Shown piece after piece: positions 24,748 to 37,020 of a stretch of 64,000 nucleotides of DNA (positions are counted from its first letter, which is position 1; each line of letters begins with the position of its first letter). The notes beneath the pieces are model-generated. The model saw only the letters and a list, made by a program, of their open reading frames with translations, ran no database searches and was not told the origin of the DNA. Location of the stretch: contig SNVD02006955.1 in assembly GCA_013180625.2 (NCBI GenBank), positions 558,001 through 622,000 of the forward strand, given 5' to 3'. This DNA is from Boswellia sacra (lineage: Eukaryota > Streptophyta > Magnoliopsida > Sapindales > Burseraceae). The translations under genes and the position numbers were made by a program.

Positions 24748-27700
24748 TCAGCCAAGCTGATGGGAAGCGCCAACAGGAAGTAGATGCTGCTGGTAACTGT
24801 CTAGTAGAGGAATCTTGACATCCATGTCATTACTGGCTTGATTCGCTAAATCATTCCCACAAGTAGAAGTTTGTTGTAGAAGCTGAACAAGGGACCAAAA
24901 TATATCCATCCTCGTTACATGCCTGTTTGCCTGTAATGCATATTAAAGTCAGTTTTCCAAATGAATATATTGGAGTCATTTAAAGTTATTACTTTTTAAC
25001 TTGTTAGTCTTCTTGTTTACCTCAACTATGAAATGTGCCCATATTTTATCCTCTCGAATTTCCATTACTCCCTTCCAGATATTCAACCCAAATGCCCTAA
25101 TTATGTCTGCTATTTCAAGAAAGAATCCCCTGTCCTCGCAAAGCATCTGCATACAAAAGAAAGGGAAAACACATTTAGTAAGTAAGCATTATAGCAGATA
25201 ACAAGGAAATTAACTTTTCCAGTCTACTGCGATACCTCTATCAGCATTTGGCCTGGTGGACTCAAATCCTCAACTATTATTGGACAAACCATTTTCTGGC
25301 CTCCAACTTCAAATGCCCATGTAGCACCACCTACACCATTATGACTAGAGACACTGTTGTCTTTCAAAACCACTCCCTTTTCCTTGCCAATCAGCTATAA
25401 AAACATGCAAATTTTTCAGTTTATTGGCAAATGATGTAAACCAAGCTTGTCATATATAAAAGAAATAAACAATGTAACTGATTACCTTTGGCTCATCAGC
25501 TTCTTTAACCTTGTCTGCATATTTTGTTATGCTTTGCAAGAAAAGCATGTGTTTGATGGTGAGATCAAGCAATGAATCAATGCTACACTGTTACATCAAC
25601 CAAAATAACATGCATCAAAACTTTATAGCTTCAGCATCAAGTGCTTCATTAAATTAAAGGCGTAGAAAGACTATTTACCTTTACACCATTAGGGATGATC
25701 CCTCTCAGCTCCTTGAGACGGTCTTGGATCTGCTGACGGTCTTTGGGCCTTGGTCGGGTACTTTCCCCAGGTCTAGCCCTTTTCCGGCTAACCTTCACAG
25801 GTTTCTCATCAGTCTTCTTAGCTGTTGCGGCAACAGCATTGTCAGCATTCATGCTATATCTATCATCAATCCATAAACCTACTTGCGACGTTGGAAGAAC
25901 CTCTTTCTTGCATACAAGACTGTTTGCATCCTGGTTATGGACAGGCTGCACTAAACTCATGCTTCCATCAGAGCAAGAAAGTTTTGTGGATGGAACTTGA
26001 TTGCCGTTAGAGGAAGAACTTCCAATTTTCCTTCTTTTAGTAGTGGATAACTGATCCTCAAAAGTACATCTAGTAACTGAACTAGAATTACTAATGCCAC
26101 TTAAAAGCTCTTCGAGCCCCAACTGAGAAAATAGTCCTTTCCGGGGTACACCCGTGGAAGCAGCATCCAAGTCTGTTATGCACTCTGACAGACCACTGCT
26201 AACAGCTGAGGGGCCACCAACCATTACCGGCTTTATATAATCTTCCCAACACTCCCCAGCTCGTCCACATCCAAAATCCATCCCCCAACCATCATATAAA
26301 TCATTTTCCACATCCTGAAGAGTTATAAATTTCTCTTGGCCATCAGAGATGAATGTGTCAGTGATTGAACTTTGCACTGAACTAGATGGATGTTTGATTG
26401 GAAGGTCAAATGAAACATCACCATGAACCATACTGGATGAAACTGAAGTAGATCCTATTGAATTTAAAAGATTACTATTTGTCGAGGTTCCCATTCTGTT
26501 GAAGCTACGGTGTGGTGAAGGATTGAACCACTGAGATGGATCATTCACTGCAAAGTAGTTTGAGAAATCTGATGCAGAATCAAGTAAATTAAACTCCTCA
26601 GGGAATCGCGGTAGGCTTTTTGCCGTCTCTGGAAGCTTTACTTCAGTTTCAAGGAATGATTGAGGGTTGTCCATCATCTTTCCTGTACTAACCGGAATAG
26701 ATTTTTCCACACCAACCAGACCCTCTGTGCTGTATGCAGGAGTGACTGTCAAGTCCCCTTGAAAATTCTGGGCAAAGACATTTGCTGTTGCAGAATACAT
26801 GTTCGGAGAATCCTGGATGACACTTTCAGATGGAAATGGTTGCACGAACGAAGTTAAATTAGAACCTTCATTACTCCACGTACTAATGCAAGGGGTACAG
26901 GGAACCGAGTTTTCAACAAATGAAGTAGTTGTTTGTGAATGATTACAAAGATGAGATGAGTGGGGGGCTATCCTTCCATGGTCAATCTCTGATGCAAAAC
27001 TGGAGGACTGAGTAAGATTTGCTAATGAACAAGGATTTCCCATCAGCTCTCTTGAGCTGCCACCAATTGCATTTCCAAGATTCTCACTAAAGCAACTTCC
27101 GGATGATATTAGGGAAGCAAAGATAGCATTTAAATCATCAGTTTCCCTGTTCAAAGATGATTGTGTCTTTTCCAACTGGTTAGGCCCATCAAAATTATCC
27201 ATCTCCTGCAACAGTTTTTTTGCCTGATCCAAAAATCCCAAACTCTCCAACATCTGCAACAGCAATGGATATACCATCAATAAAAGGCAGTCATCCATGC
27301 TATAGCTATTTCTTCAACTCTATTAATAAAGGTACTATCAATTGGGAATTGGACTAAACATGTAAATTCAAGAGAAAAAAAAAACTGAATAGTTCATCAC
27401 AGGATCCTGAAAGTTAAGTCTTTTTATGCCAAAAGCAATGCACCACCAAGCATGAAAAACCCAAGTCAAATATTCATGTGCCATAAAAATTATTTCAATT
27501 CTTTGGTTGTACTAACCTTTTGGGTTGATCCAAATTGCACCACTCCTCGTGATTCCACAGAAATTACTGCAATTGTCTGCAAACCAACATAAATGCGAAT
27601 AAACATGGCTTATAGATATAGTTTGGATAAATGTAGCTTTGTTTCATTGACAATTGTAACAAACTTCTATAAAACAAAAGATACCTGCACTCCTGATGAA

Positions 27701-29166
27701 AACAGACGTTGAAACTCTGAATCATCCTGCAAATAAGTGGAAAATTCAAATAAGTACATAAAAACCAGCCAATATCCTCTTGGCTAAATGACAACCAGGA
27801 AGCAACTGAATGATTTAAAAACTAGTGATGCTTATTGCCTGCCCTATTATCAAAATGACAAGAGTTGACGCATATAAATAATTGCTGAACTAACCTGAAA
27901 TGCAGCTGAACCAGCAGAGTTCCATTCTCCACAGCGACCATCTGAGGACACCCACTTGTGCTTTCCAGTGAAAGCAACTTCACCAATTATTCTACCAAAA
28001 AAATAATAATAAGATCAGGCCTCTAATTCAAAAAAAGAAAAATTCCACAAATTGTGAATGCGTTTCGAAGAATTAACAAATTTAGATAACGTAAAAAATG
28101 AGTACTGAAACTGCAGAGTGCAAATTTTAAGACTTACCCTTCACCTAGCATGTGGACCTGTAGAAGCATGTTGTCAACAGCTGTGGCCATTTGTTCTTCA
28201 TAGTAGGCATCTTCCAAAGTCAACAACCTAATTAACATTTCAAGAGAACAATTCAGAGTCAGCCAATACATTGTAATTGAAGATGACCAAACTGATGTCA
28301 ATTTCAAAACCACCAGGTCTCACTGTCTTGCATTTCCACGATTTAATTTAAAGGGAGAATATTATTAAATTGACTCTTTTCTAATCAAAACTTTGAAGAA
28401 AGGCGTTCATTAGTTAATATCAAAAAGGGTGTTCATTTATGCGAAAGGAGAGACTTAATTAACCATGGTTTGGTTCTTGAAACATCATGAATCGGGAAAA
28501 ATTAAGTTGCTACAAGTGTTGAACAAAAAGTGCAATTCTTAACCATCTTGTGCTATTTTTAACAAATGTAAAGAAAATACTACTTGTATTTGCACCAGAA
28601 AAACACTAGGCTGAGAGATCTGAATCGGCAAAACTCGATTGGATATTTTTTTTTAAAGAAAAAAATCATCTTATACGAGAGAAAGGTTACACATATACTA
28701 GTGTAGAAAATGAAAAATTCTTCACGTTTTCCTTTTCTCTTCTCTTTCATATTCCAAAACGATAACTAAACAGAAATAGAAAGCAAAAAAGTACAGTTGC
28801 ATACATACAAGAGTGAAACCCCTCTTGGATGAAACCAAAATACTGTAAAAGAATTCAAATACGTATGCATGTTTCCAGGAAACAGCCAAAAATAAGAACT
28901 TAAAAAACATTCAAAAAAAAAAAAAAGAGAATTGTACCTGAAGTGATAAAAAAAAAAAAATCATATCTTGTGACAGACTTGAAATCAAAACAGCAACCAG
29001 AAGAGAAGAAAACAAAACATGAAAAGATAAGACTGAAAAATATAGTATAAACGTACATAGAATTTCGTTGATCAAAACGCCAGAAAACAGCATAAGACCA
29101 TCCATTGTTGCAACATAAACTCTTAAGCTTCCCCTTCAGAACCGAACCCGTCTCTACTTCACCCAT
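24748..29166 (-). CDS. LHW/EMB1444-like atypical bHLH transcription factor
   Basis: Relative of LONESOME HIGHWAY, which dimerises with TMO5-type bHLH proteins to drive vascular cell divisions; closest in feel to EMB1444/bHLH155. Ten exons: 29166-29057, 28227-28138, 27991-27895, 27726-27685, 27576-27517, 27253-25679, 25587-25486, 25394-25236, 25146-25021, 24930-24748; 847 residues. The N-terminal bHLH-MYC_N/GAF-like domain (about 1-160) shows LKSLCCNNGWSYAVFWRFD, LEDAYYEEQ, GEGIIGEVAFTGKHKW and RGVVQFGSTQKMLESLGFL. A long Ser/Asn-rich middle follows. The bHLH spans about 622-690; its basic region (RPRPKDRQQIQDR) lacks the HER E-box-contact residues. A C-terminal ACT-like region (about 700-800) follows, with GGQKMVCPIIVEDL and MLCEDRGFFLEIADIIRAFG. 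The nearest in-frame ATG giving the family head is used. Older databases call this family 'WNK-related', a misnomer. Confidence 0.94.
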
Positions 29167-29219
29167 TTCACGAACCAAACCTTACTTCACGATCCAAAAC
29201 TCGCCACCAAGCTACAAGG

Positions 29220-29252
29220 TTACAGCCCCATTAAGCATCTACGTAAGTACAT
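29220..29252 (-). promoter_or_regulatory. Short upstream ORFs in bHLH 5' leader
   Basis: The leader holds ATG...TAA at 29252-29220 coding MYLRRCLMGL (10 residues). A second overlapping frame starts at the ATG 13 bases further in and codes MLNGAVTL. Both close 40-60 bases before the main ATG at 29166. No other ATG is seen between about 29480 and these, so they would be met first by scanning ribosomes if transcription starts there. Translational control is inferred. I recall that the Arabidopsis gene At2g31280 of this family is listed with a conserved-peptide uORF (CPuORF7), but cannot compare peptides here. Confidence 0.6.
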
Positions 29253-30113
29253 GCTTCTCCCTCTCAGGTACACAGCCAGTTAAAACTGTTTTTCAAGTAA
29301 AGAAAACGTTTTCTCTCGCACTAAAAGGATATCCCAAAAGAGTATAAAAGTGTGGCAGAAAATTGGAAGCCTGAGAGAAGAAGAAGAAGAAGAAGGTAGG
29401 CAGCAGCAGGTGACAAAAGCTGTTTCTGGAACTCAAGACTCAAGAGAGTTAGTGTGTTTTTATTATACACACATATAAAATATTTATTTATTTTGTTGTG
29501 AGAAAAATGGAAGCACAGCACACAAAGTGGTTTATAGCTTAACTTTATATATAGAAACAGGCAGTGAAGGTGATAAATGGAATTATAAAATAGTAGTTTT
29601 AAGTGCTGTTTGTAGTTCTGGTTATAAATGGACAAAACTGAAATCTGATACACTTCCCAGAGCTTCAAAGCCAACACCAACAACACTCACACTCAGATTT
29701 TCCAGTGTTCATATCTTTGTCTTTGTACTGTAATGTTGTCTCATTTCTGCTTTGTCCCACATCGTTCTGTTTTACCGGCTGTAACCGGTCATGTCATGGT
29801 GGTTGTAGTTGATTTTCTCCTTTCTTCTGTTTAATATCTCACGATAAGAATCTAAAACTCTCATGCCTCTGCCTCTGACCCCGTCTGTCTTTGTAAATGA
29901 TAATTATGTATTGAAGAAGAGTTTATTTGCCATTATGATTATTTCTGAGAATAAAAAATATACTGTGATTTGCTCTTAATGGCATTCTTTGTTATATTTT
30001 TGTTTATTTTATCTTAAATAAAATATATACGTTAAAAACACTTATTTTATTTTATTTTGTTTTGTTTTATATATATAATGACATTAAGTGATTACGAGAT
30101 TTTTGTTAATATA

Positions 30114-30530
30114 AGGACGCGTTTGTTTGAGCATTTTTACTTATCAAAAGAGCTTTTTAATATTAAAATCTCTTTTAATTTTATTTTATGTCGTTTGGTT
30201 ACCACTTAAAAAAAAACTTATGGAGAATTAAAAAAGTTATTTTATATTTTTTAGAATAAGCAGAAATTTAAGACTTTTGAAAAAATATATATTTTAACTT
30301 TTTTAAAGTTATGAAATAACAATGATATCCTCTCTTATTTTAAATATTTTATTTTATTATTTTCTTATAACAAAACTCTATTTACATAATTTAATTATAA
30401 TAAGTGTTTTTATGTTTATCTTATCTAATAATCAAAAACTTCTTAATAGAAATTCTTTTTCTAGAAACTCTATTAAAAAATATGTACTTAAATAAGCTCT
30501 AACTGAAAAAATTGAAACAAACAAACCCTA
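30114..30530. mobile_element. Probable MITE with GTTTGTTT-type ends
   Basis: Left end GGACGCGTTTGTTTGAGC; right end complement TAGGGTTTGTTTGTTTCAAT. This terminal form is common in small plant DNA transposons. About 415 bp, very AT-rich, non-coding. Target duplication not resolved, so borders are approximate. Confidence 0.5.
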
Positions 30531-31260
30531 AGTATGTAACTAATTTAATCCAATTTTTCAAATAAATTTTATGATATTTAGTTTCTATAAGATCTTTCAA
30601 CATAATATTGAGTTTATTTTTTAATATATATTGTTATAATGATAGTATTCTTGGTATTATTATCCAACTTGTATGTTGGTTTTCATGATGCGATTTTATG
30701 GTTATTACGTATGGGGCTAATGATTGTCTTGGAAAGTTAGGAGGCGTAATAATTTAAAGATAAAATTATCAAAATAGTTCGAAAATTAATAAAAATAATA
30801 TGAAATCACAATAATCATTAATTCTCCATTGTTACTCTACAACCGAGAAATAAAATATGATAATTTAATTAGTTAATTATTACATCGAAGGATGAAAATT
30901 TGTTTAATAAAATACTGGAAAAGAAGCCAAATAGATATACATACAAGACCTTAAAATAAAAGAAGTTCAATTCTAAGTTTTTCAAGAATAATAGAACCGT
31001 GGCTTTCCATGCACCCTCATATCCTAATAAATATAATTTAAAAATTAAAATTTCTAAAATCTAGTATGAAAATTTTAACGTGTAGCATAAAATCACAGTA
31101 AACAATTTGGTTACTTTAATTTTTGTTAAATATTATACACGTGAGTGCAAATTTATCAAAAAAAATTAGTTAAAAATAATATTTATAACAAAATTACGTG
31201 ATCTTAAAAAACTGATCTAGTCTTAAAAGCATTACAATATTTGAGAAACATCATTATTTC

Positions 31261-31500
31261 AGTAACGCATACAACCTACGTAAAACTCAACCTCTAAAAT
31301 TTGATATGACAGTTTATATGATAAAATCTTATTTGACATATTCGTATGTCATTTATGGCACGCAAGAAGAGCTCGTGCAACTCTAACTTTTCTGAATTTT
31401 TTTTATTTTTTCTTTCTTTAGTGAATTTTTGTTATGTAAAATGTCACATCAGATTACTGAGATTATATTGTATGTAGATTGTAAGTGTAAAAAATTTTTA
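31261..31500. mobile_element. MITE family B, copy 1 (degraded)
   Basis: The left part has CATACAACCTACGTAAAACTCAA then GATATGACAGTTTATATGATAAAA. The right part reads, in complement, TTACACTTACAATCTACATACAAT and TGATGTGACATTTTACATAACAAAA. These inverted blocks match those at 37831, 48148 and 52649. Confidence 0.5.
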
Positions 31501-31859
31501 TCACTTAAAATATTGCATCAAATTGTAATTGCACAAAATCTCACGATCACTCTCCCAACTCAGTACAAAAATATAGTAATAGGGGCAATTGATAATTATC
31601 ACTCATCACTGCTTCTGCTACATTAACATGTACAATACAATTTTAATAGTCTCTAAGCTAACTTGTACCGCTAGTGCCTCCGCGCAAATTAGCAGGTTCG
31701 GCTAATATTATAAGCCTTGGTCGGTGGGACTCTTGGGGACCCAATTATTTTACACTTTAAATCGCGTGCTCTCACGCTCCTCACCCAAGTTTAACAATTC
31801 CTTAATCTGTAACTCTCACGCGTAACAAGGAAAAGTGGATATAAACTGGAAGGTAGCGG

Positions 31860-31890
31860 TGGTAGTGGAGGTGGCGGCGGCGGCGGCGGC
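31860..31890. repeat. GGC/GGT trinucleotide repeat
   Basis: An imperfect GGT then pure GGC run, about seven GGC units, inside a GC-richer island (about 31640-32110). On the minus strand it would code Pro in an unsupported frame (31791-32009). I treat it as a microsatellite. Confidence 0.8.
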
Positions 31891-32652
31891 AAGAGGCAAG
31901 GCAGGCAATGGCTGTGGGGGGAGGAGGGCGAGAGAATATCACAGGTGGAGTGGTGGGCCCCAATTATAGGGAAATGAAATGGTCCCCACAAAAGGGAGTG
32001 GTAGGGCATGTAGGGATCATTTTCTGAGAGGAGCTAGTGGCATTGCCCCCCATCGTAGGGCAGAGCCCTTGACCTTGGCCTGGCCCCACTGCTAACCAAA
32101 CGATCCTATTGTAAAATCAACTGGGAATTTGTAGCCTACATATTTGATTAGCTTAGACGTGGAGTTTACTCTTTGCATCTTTTTATCCAAAAAAAGAAAA
32201 ATTATTATAATTATAAGTATAAAGGAAAGTAAAGTGACCAATTGCAGATGGGTCTACCTTTAGTGATCTAATAGATGAGATGACAATTTGAAAAAAAATA
32301 AAAAAAAAATCTTGTCACTTTTTGTCTTTACTATTAAAGTGGTTTTTACTTTAAAATCGACCCTAAAATTAACTTTTTTTATATATTCTAACTTTATTTT
32401 AAATTTACTAAAATTTATGTAAAGTATAAAATCAACCCCAAAACAGTAAATTCATAATAGAGTAATGTATGTGTTTGTGAAAATTATTAATCAAAATGTT
32501 AACACTATTTATGATATGACAAGTTTTAAGTTTAACAAAAAAAAGTTAATGGAGACAAATAATGGGAGTTGGTACTGAATCACTGAGGTTAATGCGCTTT
32601 ATAGTGAAGCAATTAATGAGAGATTTCGACTTGAACATGAAGCGCAATCTTG

Positions 32653-33040
32653 GGTCACACTATAGTGTACCGATTGTACCGTATAATCGTTTTCAAATTT
32701 TTTGTAAATTTAATATAAAAATTGTAAATTATTGTATAAAAATCATAAATATGAAATTTTTTTTTCACATTTACGATTTTTATACAAAGATTTACAACTT
32801 TTACATTAATTTACAAAAAATTGAAAATAGTTATACAATTTTTCATTTACAACTTTTCTTTTTCATATTTATGACTTTTATATAATGATTTACAACTTTT
32901 ACACTAATTTACAAAAAATTAAAATAGTTGTACAATTTTTTATTTACAATTTTTTTTTTCAATACAAAAATTTACAATTTTTATACTAAATTTACAAAAG
33001 TTTTGAAAACGGCTGCACCGGTACACTGTAGCTAAAGCCA
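32653..33040. mobile_element. hAT-like MITE with 8-bp target duplication
   Basis: 388-bp element flanked by identical CAATCTTG at 32645-32652 and 33041-33048. Long inverted arms: left CTATAGTGTACCGATTGTAC then CGTTTTCAAATTTTTTGTAA; right complement CTACAGTGTACCGGTGCAGC then CGTTTTCAAAACTTTTGTAA. The interior is AT-rich with repeated ATTTACAA motifs in both orientations, so the whole could fold into one hairpin. The 8-bp duplication fits hAT transposons; no transposase is encoded. Confidence 0.8.
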
Positions 33041-33504
33041 CAATCTTGAATAATCCTCCAAATTAGTAGTGGTCGTTATTAGCAAACTGAAACTTGGGAA
33101 GCATAATCCTTGACCATTTTTTAAGTTTCTGATCGCAAAGAGGAAAAGTGTACTTCTCCTATATAGCTAGGAATTAACGAGCACTAATTAAGCTCTTATA
33201 AGCTAGCTAGCTAGCTACACTAATTTCTTAATTAATATTATATTTGCATCTATGAGCTCAGTGGTACTTTCTATTTCTTTTACTTTCATGTCAAAATAGT
33301 AATATTCGTCTCTTACGATTCATTCTTTCAAGATTATGACTAGCTAGCTTGAATTACTTGTAGGACCCTTCAATGATCGTTGTTGGCACTGCATTATTAT
33401 TGTACGTATCACTGCAGACGCACCGCCACCCACTCGGGGATACAAACTTTCTTAAGCTTTCCCACTAGGGTTCTCACATATATGCAAATATATAATGATT
33501 ATTT

Positions 33505-33507
<3 letters not shown>

Positions 33508-33553
<46 letters not shown>
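33508..33553. repeat. (TA)n microsatellite
   Basis: About 23 TA units without interruption. Confidence 0.98.
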
Positions 33554-33557
<4 letters not shown>

Positions 33558-35688
33558 TCTTATATATATACGTACTGAGACAGTGAAACTCCAAAAATAA
33601 TGCAAAAATGAGTTGATTATCAGAGTCCTGTTAATGGGTTATCGTTCTTTGAATGTAGGACTTCATACAGCTAGCCTTTTGTTTTCAAACATTGAATTAC
33701 CCATATATTTCGATTCATCATCTCCATTATTGGAAGCTACCTAGCTAGCTAGCATGTACCACAGATGAGCTCAACTTGTTCTACGATCTCTGAGTTCATC
33801 AGACTTTAGTCCTGGCAAGCAAAATACTGTACAGTGTACACAGCTAGCTAGCTCAGTATTGGATACGTATATATACTAGAATGGAATATCTCTCTTTTTC
33901 AACGCAAATGTAGTGTAGGGTATCCAAGGTCCCAAACCCTAAAAGCTTAGGGGACATGCATTATTCTTCATAATACAATGAAAGGAATGTTTGGCACCAC
34001 TGCATGAGATATGGGTCCCCATATAATATTCCACAATCTTACTCCTAGTCTGAGAATCTTGACTTAAGCAGCTCCTATAAGTAATGAAATTAATTACCCT
34101 AATCTCATCTAATTAATTAATTTACTTTCTCTTTTTTGCCTTATATAATTCTTTCGTATTTTCCAATCCATTGCCAGTCCATGCATGCCGAAGTCAAATA
34201 TTTGACATGCTTAATTAAGGACCACCTGTTTTGTTCTTTTATGATAGATGATTTTGCCTTAAACAAACATTACTTATGCGTAAAAAATGATTGAGACTAA
34301 TCCAAATCCAATATTTTAATAAACATATTCATTTTGCTTTGATTTGTTAGTTAGCAATCGCAATAATAAGGTCTGGTTTTAAACGCCTAAGCAGGGTAAG
34401 TGGGTGGTTGGTGTCACAAACAAACGGGGAAGAAATAGAGAGTCCCACACAAGTGATTGCAGACGCAAAGTTGCAACATTATACTTGGCATCACAGCCCT
34501 TCAATTCATTTTCAGCTAGAAAAGCCTATGATTTTGTCTCCTGGAGACAGCACACGCTTCATCATAGCCGTTGAGACAGAAGTCAACCGTATTAAAAAGT
34601 TAATATTTTCAACTTTTTTTTCCTGCTTTTGCTGTAAAAAGAGAAGAATTGAATCCAAGAGTAAGATTTATTGTTCATTAATATCTTCTGTCTTTTTTAT
34701 TTTTCATTTAAAAAAAAAAGTGAAAGCTAGCCTGCATGTATAACTTTGAGCTGTTGAATTGGGGACAATAATTAATTCTATCAAGTGAGAGGTCCTGCAT
34801 ATGATGATTGAATGAACAACTGAGATTTTGCTTAAACATTATAATACTAGTTTTATTTTCATTTTGAAATTATATATGTAGCCGCAGATCGATCAAGCAC
34901 TAGCTTTATGAAATTCTCTTTGCTTGTAAAAACATGATTTCCATTTGTAAGAAAAGGCAAGGGGACCATATTAAGAATACGAGACAAAAACTATTATTGT
35001 GAGTTATTATGTGTTGTTCTCTCTTTCAACTTACAATGGCACATGTTATTGCATGCATTTGCATTTCTCTCTTTCGTAAGTTTTGACTTGCATTAAATGA
35101 TTTCAGACCTCCTTTTATACCTCAATGAGAATATATAATGTAATGCAATTATACAAAGATCGAAGAACCATATATATTAATTAGGTTTTTGTTTTGTTTT
35201 CTATAATTAATATCTTCTTTTACAAGTAAAAGCTATTTCACAGAAGATATAATTTCAACATGTAATTAATATGCAGTAGATGTTTCATATAATCACTTTA
35301 TAATTAATATTACTCTATGGACCACCTATAATAATTTCGTAATACTGATAATTCTTAAGAGCAGATTAATATAAAATTCCAATATCTGAACAGGAAAACA
35401 CAATCTTACAACAATCTATAACCACATTGATATATATCAAGCTGATGCTTAATAAATATGTACAAATATATTGAATTGCGAGAGATAAAAGTTAACTTGA
35501 GTAAAAGTACGTGAAATGAAGTCAAAGGATTACATATCTTTAAACTTTTCCATGTAGTACTATAATTATCATACCAGATGATCATATCATCTACTTAAAT
35601 TGCATACCCTTCAACAAGAATGATAATAAATTAATTAATTAGCTTCGTTAAGATCATTAGATTCCCCTGGCCGAGAGTTGTTACATAT

Positions 35689-35702
35689 GTGTGTGTGTGT
35701 GT
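35689..35702. repeat. (TG)n microsatellite
   Basis: Seven TG units. Confidence 0.9.
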
Positions 35703-35759
35703 CAAAACTTTAATTTCCCGACTACGATAGACATGTAATTGTTAAGTTGTAGAGCCTAA

Positions 35760-36450
35760 TCAATGTCTTACGTTTAATGCCCTACGCTGACGCATACACT
35801 ATCGACCACCATGGATATGAAGCTTCATGGGATTTCTTAGACAGAAAGCCCATACCATTCTTTGCCAAGAGCGCCCTAGCGCTAGTTTTGAAGTCCTACA
35901 ACGCTAGGAAAATTGGTTATCAGACGAAGAATATAGGGTACGTCGTACTGCTACTTAGTTTGAGCCGTGGGGCTAGTGAAATCACAAAAAAAAAAAAAAA
36001 AAGAACTTGCTCGCTACGTAGAGCCGCAACACTAGTGTGTAACTAGTGCCTAAGGTTTATTTATAACTTTGTTTACCCTCGTTAACATATATATTTAACG
36101 TAGCCATCAAAGAATTTTGTCTTGAGAGAAATTTTGTACACACGGTGAAAGATCGTGCATTTGATTAATGATCTCGTAAAAACTCATTTATCATCGTAGT
36201 GAATTTTTGCAGCGATCGAAGAATAGAACGTAATCTCAAATTGAGTGGAGCTTGTACAAATTTTGTGTATTCTGTGCGTTATTTCGTTCCATTTTATTAT
36301 TATTATTATTATTGCTCTGGGATTAAAACGAATTAGGGTGTTTAATTTGCAAAAGTAATTGTGCTATAAGGTTTAAGCGCTTAATTTTTGCAATTTCTCG
36401 TTCTTCACTAGCTCGTGATTCTAAATATAACATATAATTTAGCGTCAACA
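35760..36450. other. Possible retroelement-derived remnant
   Basis: An unusually GC-balanced 35777-35980 ends in an 18-20 bp A run (35986-36001). The segment 36110-36450 has the look of a plant LTR tail (TTTTGCAGCGATCGAAGAATAG, later TTTAGCGTCAACAGTGATTGG). No reverse transcriptase or integrase motif and no paired LTR is found, so this is a weak call. Confidence 0.25.
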
Positions 36451-36809
36451 GTGATTGGAATTAGTAAATTTTTGCATGTGGCATGCTGGCCGGTTGTCTG
36501 AAAGACATTCTATGCATGATCATTTTGTCCAAGAAAAATTAAAGGAAATAAAGTTTTGTCACCACAGAGTTGGTGTCTTTGATTGGGAGAGAAAGCTGAC
36601 AAGGCAAAATGTAGCTGCCACATACATACGTTTATGTAAGCTTAATTTAAACTGTTTAATTATTAATAAAGTGCCACAAAAATACTGATATCTAACCTTA
36701 AAGGAGCTCACAGCTCAGTGCTGGATCTCCAGTCCACAATACCTAACAGAGAGATGGATTGCCACGCGAAATTGTAATGCAATATAGAGCGTTTTACTTT
36801 TTTTTCATG

Positions 36810-37020
36810 AGTAATGCTACTCTTACAAAACTAACCCATACAAATTGACGTGACATAATATGATTTGATAAATAAATACAGTGATTTGATAAATATGTAT
36901 TAATAATAAATGACATTAATTAATATAAGTGATGTGACGATCATATAAGAATACTATATTGGTCGTCACATCAATTTGTACGTGTGAATTTGTATAAATA
37001 ATTTGTATGAGTAGTATTAT
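36810..37020. mobile_element. MITE family C
   Basis: Inverted ends: left TAATGCTACTCTTACAAA, right complement TAATACTACTCATACAAA (16 of 18 identical). Inner arms also pair (ACCCATACAAATTGACGTGAC against CACGTACAAATTGATGTGAC). About 210 bp, non-coding. Confidence 0.7.

Noticed and set aside
29754..29764. GTCCCACATCG, identical to the plant snRNA upstream sequence element
   Set aside because: No TATA box at the required spacing and no U-snRNA sequence follows on either strand.
31791..32009. Minus-strand Pro-rich frame (GGC repeat)
   Set aside because: A product of the trinucleotide repeat; no start context or homology seen.
32562..32885. 107-codon frame
   Set aside because: Most of it lies inside the hairpin MITE and codes only Ile/Phe/Lys-rich low complexity.
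34053..34062. AGAATCTTGA resembles the start of miR172
   Set aside because: The match stops after 10 bases and no star arm is present.
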